From positions 1,612,001 to 1,676,000 of the forward strand of contig NC_133105.1 in the NCBI RefSeq assembly GCF_022965805.1: a DNA stretch of 64,000 nt, written 5' to 3'. This document shows positions 1-12,390 of the stretch, in pieces; the stretch's first letter is position 1, and each line of letters starts with the position of its first letter. Under the pieces are notes generated by a model. The model did no database searches, was not told the DNA's origin, and was given only the letters and a program-made list of their open reading frames with translations. This DNA comes from Primulina eburnea (lineage: Eukaryota > Streptophyta > Magnoliopsida > Lamiales > Gesneriaceae). Position numbers and translations under genes: made by a program.

Positions 1-7
1 TATCCGG

Positions 8-1364
8 ATGAAGATGACAAATGGATCTGTCTGGAAAATCAACAAAGTAAGGCATGTACCAAAGTTGACACACAATCTGATTTCAGTGGGACGGCTTTAC
101 GACGAAGGTCATAAGGTGACCTTTGGTGATGGTTCTTCGAAAGTGAAAAAAGGAGCCATGGTTGTTGCTCGAGGAAAGAAAACTGGAACACTTTATATGA
201 CTTCCAGTTTGAGAAAGAAATTAGCGGATGTGAATGCTGGAGCTAATTCAAGTCTATGGCATAGTAGGCTTGGCGATACGAGTGAGAAGGGACTGAAGAT
301 GCTTGGTTCAAACGGAAAGCTACCGAAATTAAAGATCGTTGAACACAAGCTGTGTGAAGCTGTATTTTTTGGAAAGCAGAAAAATGTAAGCTTTTCAAAA
401 GAGGTCAGAGAACCGATATCGGCGGATTTGGAGCTGGAACATACTGATGTATGTGGACCATCTCCTGTGACATCCCTTGGAGATCACTCAAGATATTATG
501 GCACTACTGTTGACGATTCGAGCAGGAAATTTTGGGTTTATTTTGTGAAAAATAAATCGGATGTTTATGAGACCTTTAAACAGTGGGAGTTAGCCATGGA
601 AGATGTGATGGATTCACTGTCATCCAATCACATGTGGGAGTTGTCAGAACTTCCTGAAGGTAAAAAGGTTTTACAGAGCAAGTGGGAGTACCGATAAGAA
701 CATGACGGTAGCAAGTGGTACAAAGAAATACTTGTTGTAAAAGGTGAAAAGAAAGTCATTGGTTACACTGATATTTTCTCTCTGGTGGTAAAGTTAACTA
801 CTATCAGGATTGTACTTGGATTGATGGAAAAAGAAGATTTACATCTGGAACAGTTAGATGTAAAGACGACGGTTCTTCATGGTGAGCTAGATGAAGAAAT
901 GAATCAATCACAGGGATTTGAAGTACGAGGGAAAGAGAAAATAGTGTGCAAACTTCAGAAGAGCTTGTATGGTCTCAAACAAGCTCCAAGACAGTTGTAC
1001 AAGAAGTTTGATGGTGTAATGAATAATGATGGTTTTTTGAGGTATCAAGCTGATCACTGTTGTTATGTTGAAGCTTGATGATTATTATATCATACTACTG
1101 ATATATGTAGATGATATGTTGATAGCAAGAGCTAGTCTGGAGGAGATTGATAAACTCGAGAAAGAGTTATCAAAGGAATTTGCTTTGAAGGATTTGGGTG
1201 CTGCAAAACAAATCCTTGGATTGGGGATCCTTAGAGATCGGGTGAATGGAGTGTTGAAGTTTGAGAAGATTTCTGAAAGCAATAATCCAGCTGATATGCT
1301 CACGAAGGCTGTTATCATTGAAAAACTGAAGTTGTGTTTGACTTCAGTTGGTCTCCTGGACTAA
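8..1364 (+). pseudogene. copia pol remnant (integrase, RT, RNase H fragments)
   Basis: Residues from position 8 include the HNLISVGRL and LWHSRLG signatures of the GAG-pre-integrase domain, then DVCGP of the integrase core. Around position 590 the reading jumps without frame change into the start of reverse transcriptase (WELSELPEGKK), so most of integrase is deleted. An in-frame TAA lies at 695-697. The RT continues in the same frame (LDVKTTVLHGELDEE, LYGLKQAPRQLYKKF) until a frameshift near 1065-1078, after which the polymerase motif YVDDML appears in another frame. A second large deletion near 1255 joins RT to the RNase H tail (NNPADMLTK). The copy cannot make a working polyprotein. The breaks, not the missing sequence, are what can be seen. 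Confidence 0.88.
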
Positions 1365-1435
1365 CAAAGGAGGTATGAGCTGCTGCACTGATGGTGTGAA
1401 GACATGATTGGAATCAAGTCTTCAAGTGGGAGAAT

Positions 1436-1906
1436 TGTTAGGTGAGTTTTTAAATGATGTGGGGCCCACGCAGAATTTTATATTCAAAATTTAGAATCCC
1501 ACATCGGAAATGTTTAAAAAACTGATCGTAGGAATTAGTTATAAATAGAGGTCAATTCCTTCAGTTATTGTATCCCAAAATCACAAGCTTTTCAGTTTTG
1601 ATAAAAAGAGAGTGCATAGAAAAAAAAGAGTGTATTTTTTTCTTGAGTGCGAGAATTCTCTTTTGTGAGTTAGAGAAAATATTTTCTCGGTATACTCGGG
1701 TTGGGATCGTGAGATATTGAGTGTATTGGTGTATACACTTGTTGTAATATTTCTTCCGGTTATAAAAGTTACAGTGCTCCGTGGATGTAGCCTATATTGG
1801 GTGAACCACGTAAATCTTTGTGTTCTTGTTGGTTGTTTTCTTCCGCAAATTTTTCGGCACTATATTATCATCGTGATCGGTATCTCTTCGGGGTAATTCC
1901 CCAACA
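1436..1906 (+). repeat. 3' LTR of the copia element
   Basis: A 471-bp segment begins with TGTTAGGTGAG directly after a purine tract and ends ...CCCCAACA, giving the TG...CA termini expected of an LTR. It contains a TATA-like box (TTATAAATAGAGG, about 1542-1554) that would be the element promoter, followed by a GT-rich stretch. Its partner LTR lies outside the window. Confidence 0.85.
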
Positions 1907-3495
1907 AAACTAAGCATGAAGATTGAAGCCTAACAAGAAAGATCAGAAAAATGTTCGGGGTTTGTCACAGAAAGATACCAATGACGGGTCATATCGTCAT
2001 AAAAAAAACATTAGAAAATCGAGACTTATAAGAACCGTTTATCATAACACAGAAAACTCGGGAAAAAAAAAATTCCCTGCAAGGGAATTTGATTCAGCCA
2101 ATGGCCTGCCTAGGTCTCCTTGTCAAGGCCAAAAGCTACATGATTTTACAAGCCATCATCCATGTCATCACGTACGTATATTAACAGGAGCTACGATGAA
2201 TTTCGCTTCAATGGAATCTGTCATAGATTCGAGCTGAAGGGAGTGAATGGCCAGCAGAATTAGTAATAGATCATAGCCGGTTTACTCAAATTCGCATAAA
2301 TCTAAAATAAAATGGACTGCAGTGGTCGGCCCTCTTATCCTATACATTTGTATTGTTCATAATGTTAATTCGATCCGTCGTGCTATCTAAAGTTGAGCGC
2401 TTACTCGACGAACCATCCCAAATACTAACAAACTGTCCCCAATGCTGAGAAATAGTCAATTTTTTGGGGTGTCATCATCAATTTTAACAGAAATATTTTG
2501 TGCCCCAGTGATTGAGCTAGTTTTAAACTTAGACTAACTTATTTCCTTTACATCCTTTTCCTTTTTCCATTACCAATCTTACACCATTTGGTTCAAAAAT
2601 TCAGTGCTAACCCATTTTTTATTTTTAAAAAAAATCTCTTCTAAGAATTTATGCCTTCAAAACATTTCAAGAAGGTCCAAGTTGATGTGCATATGAATGA
2701 TTGATAAGTAATCAAGAGTTCGATTTCTTCAGTCAACACATTTTCGAACGAGCTTATCATACAAAGCTTGCTTAATTCGATTTATCTTACTTACGAGATT
2801 TACAAGTTTATGTGTTATCCCGAGAGTTTACCCAATAAATACCAAAGATAATAACTACAAATTCTCATGTAACGGAAAAAAATTACTACAAAGAAACTTT
2901 CCTCGTGAAATAATAAACGATTTTTATTAATTCATTCACGAAGAATATAATATTTAGTATATAAAATCTTAAACATACTTCAAAACCTGATATTAGTAAT
3001 TAACTGACCAATCCCGATGTACATGATAACTGAAACCACATGCATTTTACAGGTCATTTGCAAGAATAGACTTTTGTGTGTGTGTGTATGTGTGTGTATA
3101 ATAATAATAAATAAATAAATAAATAAAAAACCGTCATTTCACTTTTACACACTACAATACGTTGCACCAAGGGTTTTTCGAGATCTATATTTTTCAAAGT
3201 TTTCTTGTACAGGACTTTTATTCCAAATAATCCTACATTTTACTACAGCAAATATACGAACAGCAGTCATTTTATCATCACATATTTTGTGATTAAAAAT
3301 CACGAATCTACAAAAAATTAAATTGAGCTACATGTTAGTTCAAATAACTGGAAACAAGCTAGGTACCAACCAAGTTTCACTGCCCAGAGATTGGAAAGCA
3401 TTACAACATCAGCAAACTGACTCTTATTATATATGGGCTTTCCGAGGACCTGCACGAGCGCAGGCTCATTTATTACGAGTTACTCGCCAAATACC
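1907..3495. other. intergenic region with composite microsatellite
   Basis: No gene is supported here. It holds a perfect 9-bp hairpin at 2070-2090 (AAATTCCCT, loop GCA) and a composite simple repeat at about 3074-3128 (TG, then ATA, then AAAT units). The 3'UTR of the transaldolase gene must occupy the right end. Confidence 0.6.
3074..3128. repeat. composite microsatellite (TG)n(AAT)n(AAAT)n
   Basis: An interrupted TG run is followed by ATA and then AAAT units, seen directly. Confidence 0.9.
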
Positions 3496-6400
3496 TTACA
3501 CATTAGGAGGTGGCCATATCTTTCCAAATAATTCCTCCACTCGTTTCGATTGATTAGCATACCCATCCATTCCAGTAGCTACAAGCTCCACTGCCACAGG
3601 ACCCATAGCCGAGGAGAAGCTATACTGGTCCCACGTAACAAGCTGAAAATTATTCGGGAATGATCAAATGAAATAGAGTTAACTTATTTGATTAAGAGTA
3701 AAACTGTTTGACAGGTCAAGGGCAAGAAAATAAACACTCTTCAATTGAGGCAACTTCTCATGAAAAATAAAAGATCAGAATATAAATCAAACCTCTTCAT
3801 CACTAAAATTATAGGAGGCAGCTGACAGTGGAGATAGCCGCCTTATGAGAGAATATTTCTCATCAGGAGGTGTCACAGAATCCTTTAGAGACTGCAATAT
3901 CTTTAATGGGGAAATGATGTAGTCAACCCTGCAAATACAAATGAATATATAACTCCGGTAACCAGAAATAATGTAGTCAACCCTGCATGCATATAAACAT
4001 GAATATATAACAGGTAACCAGACCTTGAAAAAGAATGAAACATGGTCAAAGGAATAATACCCTAAAAGGTTAAAGACATCCTGCTTGTTACGAATAGCTG
4101 CAGCCATCAATTTTGACTTATGTCCATATTTATGAATGTAATTGTAGGCTTTCGTCACCTATTTGGCAAAGGATATAAACCACACAAAGCATTAGCAACT
4201 ATTCTGGTCCACTTTCTCTTTGTAAGGAAAAAGAAAGAAAATATGAGGGTCACCATAGTAAATCAAATTTTTGAAGGAAAAACATGATTTACCCTTTAAC
4301 AAGTTGAGAAAAGTAAGGTGAAAAATTAAGCAGATAGGTAAACTTGAAAGTAAACATGAATAAGCATGACAATGATCGACATCTCGTGCAATTTTAATTC
4401 ACGGTTTGTTTAACGTTCAAGGCTTTGACTTCGAATTATATTCTGAGAAAAAAAGGTGGAATGTGATTTCTCTATTTCTCAAGTGTGCATGCATCCTTGA
4501 GGTTCTAGTCATTGGTTCAATGAATGACACCGTCATTGCCGCAATCAACTCAGTGGAATGTGGCATACTCGATAGCATGTAGAGAGTAGAGACCATTAAT
4601 ATGTGAACGTTATATGCAAAGTAGCAGATCATTGAACTGACCAAAGCCAACCCTGGATCTTCTCCTCTTCTAAGAGCATTTCCTACTTCAGGGTCATCAG
4701 CATGACTCCGTGCCCAGTCCTACACAAGTTTATGACCATATCTTTATTATCACAGTAAAAGTGTCCACAAGCACATTACAGAGAAAAATATTACCCTAAG
4801 TCGACCAACAAAAATTTGAATAACAGAAGCGCCAGCTTGAGCTGCAGCTGCAGCTTGACAAAAGCTGCAGGTTCAGAACAAAGATGGTTGAAAAAATGTA
4901 TCAGCTGCCAGATTTAAGCACTTCAAAGAGGGAAATACTTCCAGGACCCTTTTTCGATAGCATAAACTGAATGGGGTGTGCTAACATGATTTTTAAGACA
5001 TAAAGTTAAGCAAAGTTGGGCATATTATTGCCTTTATACAATCTAAATGTGGCACAAGACTTGGAAAATTTAGTAAGTCATATAAGCCACTGGTAATCAC
5101 AGATACTGCAAACTTTACAAAAGCATAACATAAGAAATGAATATCCTTAAAAACACTTGGATGAACGTTTTGAAAAAGCGTGGTAATTGTTTTACAATCT
5201 GGTGAGCAGATCATATATAATTACTAAAAGCAAGATGAGCTGAAACAGCAGTCCTGGAGATTACCAATACCAATAATCAGAACCTCAGGACTACGGAAAT
5301 GATGCTGATACTCCCAGAAACAAGGTTGTGGACCTCTCATAAGAATTTTAATGTTTGCTTAGTTTATAAATGGATACTGGCCTTCACAGTGTACTTATCA
5401 TGGTTGGTGCATAAACAAGCAGTATTATTTAAGTATAAAAACCATAAAACATATCCTAAAACAAGGAAATAAAGATCACCACCAACTCACAACTAGTTCT
5501 TGGAAGCTTTCGCACCATGTAAGAGCAAATCAAGAGAAAGCACAACAAAGTAATTGAAGCTCCATTTCATCTCCAATTAAACTTTGAGGCTGTTCTTAGC
5601 GATTGAAAAGATGGTACATTATCTCTGCCAAAGAAATTACCAATAAAAGTAAATGCTTTCTCTTAACCCATCCCCAGCCCTCATAAAACCAGAACAATAG
5701 ATTAAAGGATGAACAAGCTAATAGGAGAAAGAGCAAAAGACCAATGCTAAATGGAAAAAAAAGCATCAAACATTGCGGACAAACATTCAAACATTATATA
5801 CAGATTCAGAAAATTCGTAACATCAAAAGGACTGCTGCGGTCAATTTTTTCCATGTCATGCAGTATTCAAAATCTTTCACCAAGACCTTCAATTCTTTGA
5901 ATAAAATAAGGCTAGAAATCATGTTATACCTGTAGACAAAAGTCATATGTGTCTGTATGCCCTCTGACTCGAGTAACCGTGATGCTTCAATCCCCTAGAA
6001 AAGAGCAAACAATATAGATACAAAGGTGAAGCAGCATGACTTGCAAGAAGGAAACGTTCATTGAGAACTCCTGCATTCCTCCTCAAAAGACAAATAATAA
6101 CCTTGGCCTATGACACTAACCTGCCAAGTTGAAGGAATTTTGAACAACAAACGTTCTAGAGGTACTTCAATTTCTTGATACAGTTTCAGAAGGTCGTGTA
6201 CCTGAAAATTGATTTAAAAACAAGATAACTGATGAAAGGCGATGGGACATCAATAGACTAAGCATGTCGCATAAAACCAAATTTAATTAGAAGGAAGACT
6301 CATTCAGAGCATTCGATGCACCAAATCCTATGGAGCAGAAAGAAATTTCAGTGACAGAAGTTTCACCCCTCTCCGAAACTTAACAATCAATTACAGATGA

Positions 6401-7904
6401 ACGAGGCAGTGAGACCATGATGTCTCAGCACATGGATCAAAAACAAATGTAATGAGGATAGCAGCATATAATATAAATGATTAACGCCTCAGTAGAATTC
6501 ATACAACAAAAATTATGATGATTTAACCCCACATACAATAAGAAAAAATTGTGGTATTAACAAAATCTGTTGAAATTTCCAAGAGAACAATCACCTTTTT
6601 AACTATTCCATTTTTATCATAGGCAAGACGAGCGTCAACTTCAGTAGAAACACGACCAGGTACAAGCTTTGCAAGATCGCCCCCAACATTTACTAAAGCC
6701 TAATAATTCATATATCAATCTTTATGATTGCCCAATCAAATCTTCATTCAAGATAACAAGAGCATGCACTTCAACAATATTCCAATTTATAGAAGACTAC
6801 CTTGTTAAAGAAGTAAGACATCCGATCATCAGACTTTCTTAAGGCATAACAACGTGGATCTGCCAATGCAGAGTCGACTGCACTCTGGACATTATGACAA
6901 AAAAAAAAATTTATAGCAATGTGTGTGTGCAAGAGGAATATACTTACTTTGTATCAAAAGCCTTTTCATATCACTCGTCAAAAAAATTAATATCTTAACC
7001 TACATCTTACTGACATACACTGCTACAAGAGTCTACCATTTTAATCCAGTCGAATACCAGCAGACAACATAGACACAGTTGCCCATACACGACTCTTAGA
7101 AATATGCTTCGAGTTTGTTTGTCCGTTCCATAGAAAAATAATAACAAATATAAACGATATAATTACCCTGAACTTCGTGTCAGGAAGTCTACAAATACCC
7201 AAAAGTAGCGAGGAGCTGACAGTGGCAGCAGTTGGAGGAAACCTATGGCCAATATCGTTTTCAAATCATCGCCTCATTCAGATGGACAAACTCAAAATCA
7301 TATCCGTTGGAATGACACAATCCCAAAGAAACATGCAAGCATAACGAAATTTTATATTTAAGAAATAATCAGAAATCTAGCCTCTCGAAATCATCGAAAA
7401 CGACGGTATCAGGAACGATCTCACTGAAACTAGTCACTGCATCCAACTCAGTGCTCAACCCTATTAGAAATACAAAAAAAAAAACAACAACAACAACTAC
7501 TCAACGATACAAATTACGACAAAAAAATGCATAAAATCAGACGAAATGTAAATCAGATACTGGAATCTTACTAATGTCAAGAGACGAAGAGAAGTTAATA
7601 GAAGCTCGAATCAAAGGAAAAACACTCGGGGGCTCCAAATTGAGTTTTGGTTTCGCCGGTTGGGCTGGTAATCGGAGTTTCCTCCCCTGTTCCGATCAAC
7701 AAAAATATTACACAAATCAATCAAACAATAAAAATGTAGACGTTCGTTCAGCAACAGAATACACACCTATAACAATCAAAAGCCTGAAACTGAATTTTGC
7801 ATGCAGGATTCAGGCACGAATGCGTGTCAGCATGCAAGATTTACCTTGAAAGAGGAAGAAGATAGGAGAGAAGAGGATAGCGGAGATTGCAAAGCTGCTA
7901 ACAT
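3496..7904 (-). CDS. TAL: transaldolase, plastid type (13 exons)
   Basis: Transaldolase moves a dihydroxyacetone unit between sugar phosphates in the non-oxidative pentose phosphate pathway. Thirteen exons read in phase to 397 residues, the usual length: 7845-7904, 7572-7686, 7382-7460, 7167-7242, 6801-6884, 6595-6699, 6121-6201, 5930-5994, 4795-4864, 4642-4719, 4061-4158, 3793-3928, 3496-3642. The Ser-rich N-terminus (MLAALQSPLSSSLLSSSSFK) looks like a plastid transit peptide. Diagnostic segments are EIVPDTVVFDDFER, LVNVGGDLAKLVPGRVSTE, RLLFKIPSTWQGIEA (whose Lys is the family Schiff-base lysine), QIFVGRLRDWAR and NKQDVFNLLG. The end is IWPPPNV. Oddities: the intron between exons 3 and 4 appears to start with GC (7381-7380), and the 3' splice site of exon 12 is partly duplicated in the intron. 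Exon 1 is the least certain part. Confidence 0.93.
3921..4023 (-). repeat. tandem duplication over a transaldolase 3' splice site
   Basis: Two units of roughly 50 bp lie next to each other. Both contain ATGTAGTCAACCCTGCA and ATGAATATATAAC and both end near GGTAACCAGA. On the minus strand each carries a CAG acceptor and the codons for VDYII, so the first codons of exon 12 exist twice. Only the copy nearer 3928 leads on into the full exon. Confidence 0.85.
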
Positions 7905-9174
7905 TTTCAATTTGTCACTATGAAGTGGAAAATACCCAAGCTCCCGTGATCTGAGATGGAGTTAGAAAGGGTGACAGTTTTCACCATTATACCAAATTAG
8001 TCCTCAAAATTGGATTATATACATAGATGAGAGAATTACTTAAATAGATTTCACAATCAATTTTAGTTTTCAATTAATTTAATTTATTAAAATAATCTTT
8101 TTATCGTATCAAATTATATAAATATCCCCCATTATTTAGACCATGTTCACCATCAATTTTTTTTCTTCTCAAACTCTTAATTTAATTTTCGTAATTTCTC
8201 GAATAATCTTATAAATTCTATGCATTTAGATATAGAGTGATATAATTTGAGATAATTCTTTTGTCGAGTATCATTTTTATGCATTTTATTTTTTGAAGGT
8301 TTGTTGTGCATATTTATAACTATTAGCATTGAATAAAGTAGAGACTTGATTCAGACCATCAGATTTTTTGTTTATATTTGTGTAAACACACATTGATGTA
8401 ATTATGAAGTTTTATAACCATGATTGATAATTTTGTTTATATTATTTTAGATGAGCAACAATCGTAATTAAAATATTATAACTTTGGAGGTTTCGTACGT
8501 ACTAATTCAAACTAACAATTCATAATTTTATTAAAATATGTTTATTGATATAATTAAGTAATATTAAAAAAATTTAATATATTATAAATTAAATAAAACA
8601 TAACAAATTTTAATCAACTATTAAAAAGAAATAATAGATAATTAAACAAATGAATCACAAAAATAAAACATGTGTGCTCATAGAAAAAGAGTATTTTAAG
8701 ATTTTTTTAATTAAATAAAACATAATACAAAATGTGTAATAAAGAAGGTTAATGGATTTTTGGCACAAAAGAATCAGTAGTATATTTATACAAAGTAAAT
8801 AATAATATGATTCATTTACATCAATCAGATACATAAAGTTGAATATTTCATCATATTTTATGACAGCTAATCAAATATTTGATTGTCATTTTTGTATATA
8901 GATTAAAATCCCATCTCAACCAAATTAATTAAAATCCAATCTCAACCAAATTAGTAAATTAAAATTACCATATTATCATTTATATCTTTATTTAATTGTT
9001 TATATTTAATAATTAATAGAAAAAACAAATTATTATCTTATCTAATATTTAATAAATAAAATAAAACATATTATTATATTATTTTTAATGTTGTCCCATT
9101 TGAGGGTTGGCTAGGATGAGAGTCCTTTTCTCAGCCTAAATGGTAAAATTGATTTATTTATTTATTTCTTATTC

Positions 9175-9247
<73 letters not shown>
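9175..9247. repeat. (TTA)n followed by (TA)n microsatellite
   Basis: About twelve TTA units run directly into about seventeen TA units. Confidence 0.95.
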
Positions 9248-9249
<2 letters not shown>

Positions 9250-9397
9250 TTATTAAGAAATATTTAATATATTTTTTATTTTTTGAATAATATATATCTT
9301 AAATCTTAATTTTAACTCATAATATTTTAAGATTGAAATAATTTTATTTTATAATGATTTGTTTAAAATAAAAATATCTAATTATAATTTTATAATG

Positions 9398-9471
<74 letters not shown>

Positions 9472-9627
9472 AGATTATTAAGAAATATTTAGTATATTTT
9501 TTTATTTTTTGAATAATATATATCTTAAATCTTAATTTTAACTCATAATATTTTAAGATTGAAATAATTTTTTTTATAATGATGTGTTTAAAATAAAAAT
9601 ATCTAATTATAATTTTTATAAAGTTAT
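9248..9627. repeat. duplicated block of about 150 bp split by (TA)n
   Basis: Copy 1 (about 9248-9399) and copy 2 (about 9473-9627) start with GATTATTAAGAAATATTTA and run nearly identically through CTTAATTTTAACTCATAATA. They differ by a few substitutions and small indels and are separated by an uninterrupted TA tract at 9399-9464. Each copy sits just downstream of a TA run, so the whole TA-plus-block unit was duplicated. Confidence 0.88.
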
Positions 9628-11631
9628 AAATTGAATATAGATTTTAACTTATGATAATCATTTTTTTAAATATTATTAGTATAAATTTGAAAATTTAATT
9701 GAATGATTTATTAATTTTTATAAGTTTTTTTTATTACATAATGAATAAATTTTAAAATGTATATAATTTTTAGCAGATATCAGTCTAAATTAAGATAGGA
9801 TGAATCTCGGATTTAACCAAAACTCCCGTTGCCATCCCATTATATAGATTTTATATCTTATTTTTCGTTTTTAACGACTTTGTATGCTCTGACGTTAAAA
9901 AGGAAACATTTTGTTTGTCATATTGTGGATCGATCGAACTTGAATGCCAAACAACCACAATGTTCCTGCTATGGCCACAAATGCCAAATCAGGACTTTCC
10001 CATTACTTAATTAACATAGGTTCTTAGAGACACAGTTCATAGTCGAGTTAGGAAAATATAAACTAAACTGGATAATAAGATTCTTTTTAAAAATAAAAAA
10101 TAAAAATAGGTCTATTACGTGTTAAATGTAAATTTTAGTTAATTAATTTTAGAAAACTCAAATATGAAATGAATACTGAATAATTTAGAGGAGATACATA
10201 TCAAATCAGTACCAATATAACTAATTTCCATGGTTGGAATTTGTCGTAAGTATTTACTATATTTTTATACTATTTTCCTTTGGGAAAAAACATCAGTGTT
10301 GTCAAAAACACAAATATTATAAAAATTGACAACAGTAGAAAAAAGTCCTGGTATATATAATTATATCTAACCACAGTCTAGAATCAATGTCAAATTAACA
10401 CATAAATATATATAAATCAGCATTTTTTTTAAAATAAAATAAATTAATTACAATTATAGATAATTGAATATAATTTTCTGAATTTTTTGAGTTTTTTCCT
10501 GTAGGGGCTAGAAATTTTTGTTCTGTAAATTGTAATGCCTGGAAAATTCCAAGTGGGGATAAATTAAACACAGGTAATTGAGACACGAATCATATTAACA
10601 ATTCTCCAGAATTTTGATTTGTTTAGTCTGTTCAATTTAAAACAACTAAAAATCAAAACGTTAACCAAATTAAAAAATTTCAAAATAAATAATAATAACT
10701 TAAACAAATTGTCGAATGTCGACTTAGTTGATTAAAATAAATAAATAAATTCGCATTTTTTATATATATTATACGAGGAGAAAACTTATGAATAATTATT
10801 TAAATTGTCACTTTCTGAGGTAGGTGAAAACTGAAAAGAGAAGGTTGGTTGAAGAGTGTATTAAGGGGTACGTAAAAAACCAATCAGAGATTCAAAATCA
10901 CACTATTTCAGCGGTAGATGAGTATCTGCAGAAGCAACCCCCAATCACCTCATGGGAAATTTTGGGTAATGGGACACGTTGAGTTCAACCTAGCTTTTAA
11001 ATATTATTGTAAGATTTGATCTAACGATTTACGTTTTGCTACATTGACATTACCAATATTAATATTAAATACGTGCTGATATATCGACGATTTGATACAT
11101 TATTGAATATTACTGTAATGGTAGTGTATCATTAACCAACATGATATTAGTCTTTGGTCTCAACGATCTTTATTCGTTTTTATATGTGAGATCTACATAA
11201 AAAATCAATGATCTCATATGTAAGAATAAACGTGGATTATTAGATGCACACTTGATTCAATACGTTATTGTTGAATCGAATTCAATCGGAAATTTCAGTG
11301 TAATCTTCGGAACAATACGTTAAGATTAGCATGAATTTAACATTTTATTTCAAAATCGGACTGCTCGATGTTGATGCCATAGACCTCATACATGAGAAAA
11401 CGTGTTGGCAGAGATTTCTCCAATCTCTTTCATTTGACATGCAACTTGATTATGACAAGACTTATAAAATTATGTTAGCAAATTTGAATTCGAGTTAAAG
11501 ATAAATTTATCTCGTACACGATGTTTACGATATATAATAATATTCTCTCAATATACAAACAACTTCTAATTTGTGATTATAGTAATACAAATCACAATTT
11601 TCATAATTAGAAATGAAGAAAGCTCTCTTTT

Positions 11632-11658
11632 ATAATAATAATAATAATAATAATAATA
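11632..11658. repeat. (TAA)n microsatellite
   Basis: About nine TAA units, seen directly. Confidence 0.9.
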
Positions 11659-11910
11659 AAAGAAAAATATACAAACAATATTAGTGCAAAATATATTTAG
11701 AAAAATCTAATAAAAATAATCTTTAATATTGTCCTTTGATAATGTATTTATAGATCATATCAATATGAAGTATCTTTTTATAAAAAAAAAATCAGATGAA
11801 AAACCATGAAGGGACATAATATTTTTAGATTTATTCCGGAAAATATTTGTTTTAATCAAAACTAAAATTTAGAAAAATCATAACACAAACATGTCTAAAT
11901 ATTAAAATGA

Positions 11911-11958
11911 CTATAATACGAATATATGGCGACTATCATAATACGAATATATGGCGCG
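11911..11958. repeat. short tandem duplication
   Basis: The string ATAATACGAATATATGGCG occurs twice within 48 bp. Confidence 0.85.
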
Positions 11959-12210
11959 TTTGATTCGAATTTGTCTCGATGATTCAACATATAATGCCCA
12001 ATCTGGCCAGCCAATGATACTAAAATGCATTTTAACTCCTTGAGATGAGTAAAATTTGAAATCAAATTAAATAAACAATAAAATAACAAGATCTAGAATT
12101 CTATGTATAATAAAATATCCAAGTTGGAGAATCAATTATATTTTTACAAGACACAAAGTTTGTCTAATTGTTTGAAGGATATTTTGTTAGTCGACAAATT
12201 TATATAAAAC

Positions 12211-12390
12211 AAAAATTTGTATGAGACTGTCTCATGAATCGTATTTTATGAGACATATCTCTTATTTGAGTCATCCATGAAAAATATTATTTTTTATGCT
12301 AAGAGTATTACTTTTTATTGTGAATATCGATATGATTGACTCGTCTCAAATATAAAGATTCGTGAGACCGTCTCACAAGAAACTTACTTT
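12211..12390 (+). mobile_element. MITE family 1, copy A (forward)
   Basis: About 180 bp flanked by inverted motifs of the type GAGACnGTCTCA, with the interior GTCATCCATGAAAAATATTA. Related copies occur at about 24158, 36081, 41854 and 56846 in both orientations. The inverted ends, small size and absence of coding capacity fit a non-autonomous foldback element. Confidence 0.8.

Larger units (their letters stand above)
1..1906 (+). mobile_element. Ty1/copia LTR retrotransposon, 3' part, decayed
   Basis: The window opens inside an LTR retrotransposon on the plus strand. Pieces appear in copia order (GAG-pre-integrase, integrase start, reverse transcriptase, a scrap of RNase H C-terminus), followed by a purine-rich tract (AAGTGGGAGA) and an LTR. 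Integrase before reverse transcriptase is the copia, not gypsy, order. The 5' LTR, gag and protease lie outside the window, so age and target duplication cannot be judged. The internal region is much shorter than in an intact element because segments are missing between integrase and RT and between RT and the RNase H end. Confidence 0.9.

Noticed and set aside
1923..2237. 104-codon open frame after the copia LTR
   Set aside because: Low-complexity, no domain, no splice or family support; probably chance.
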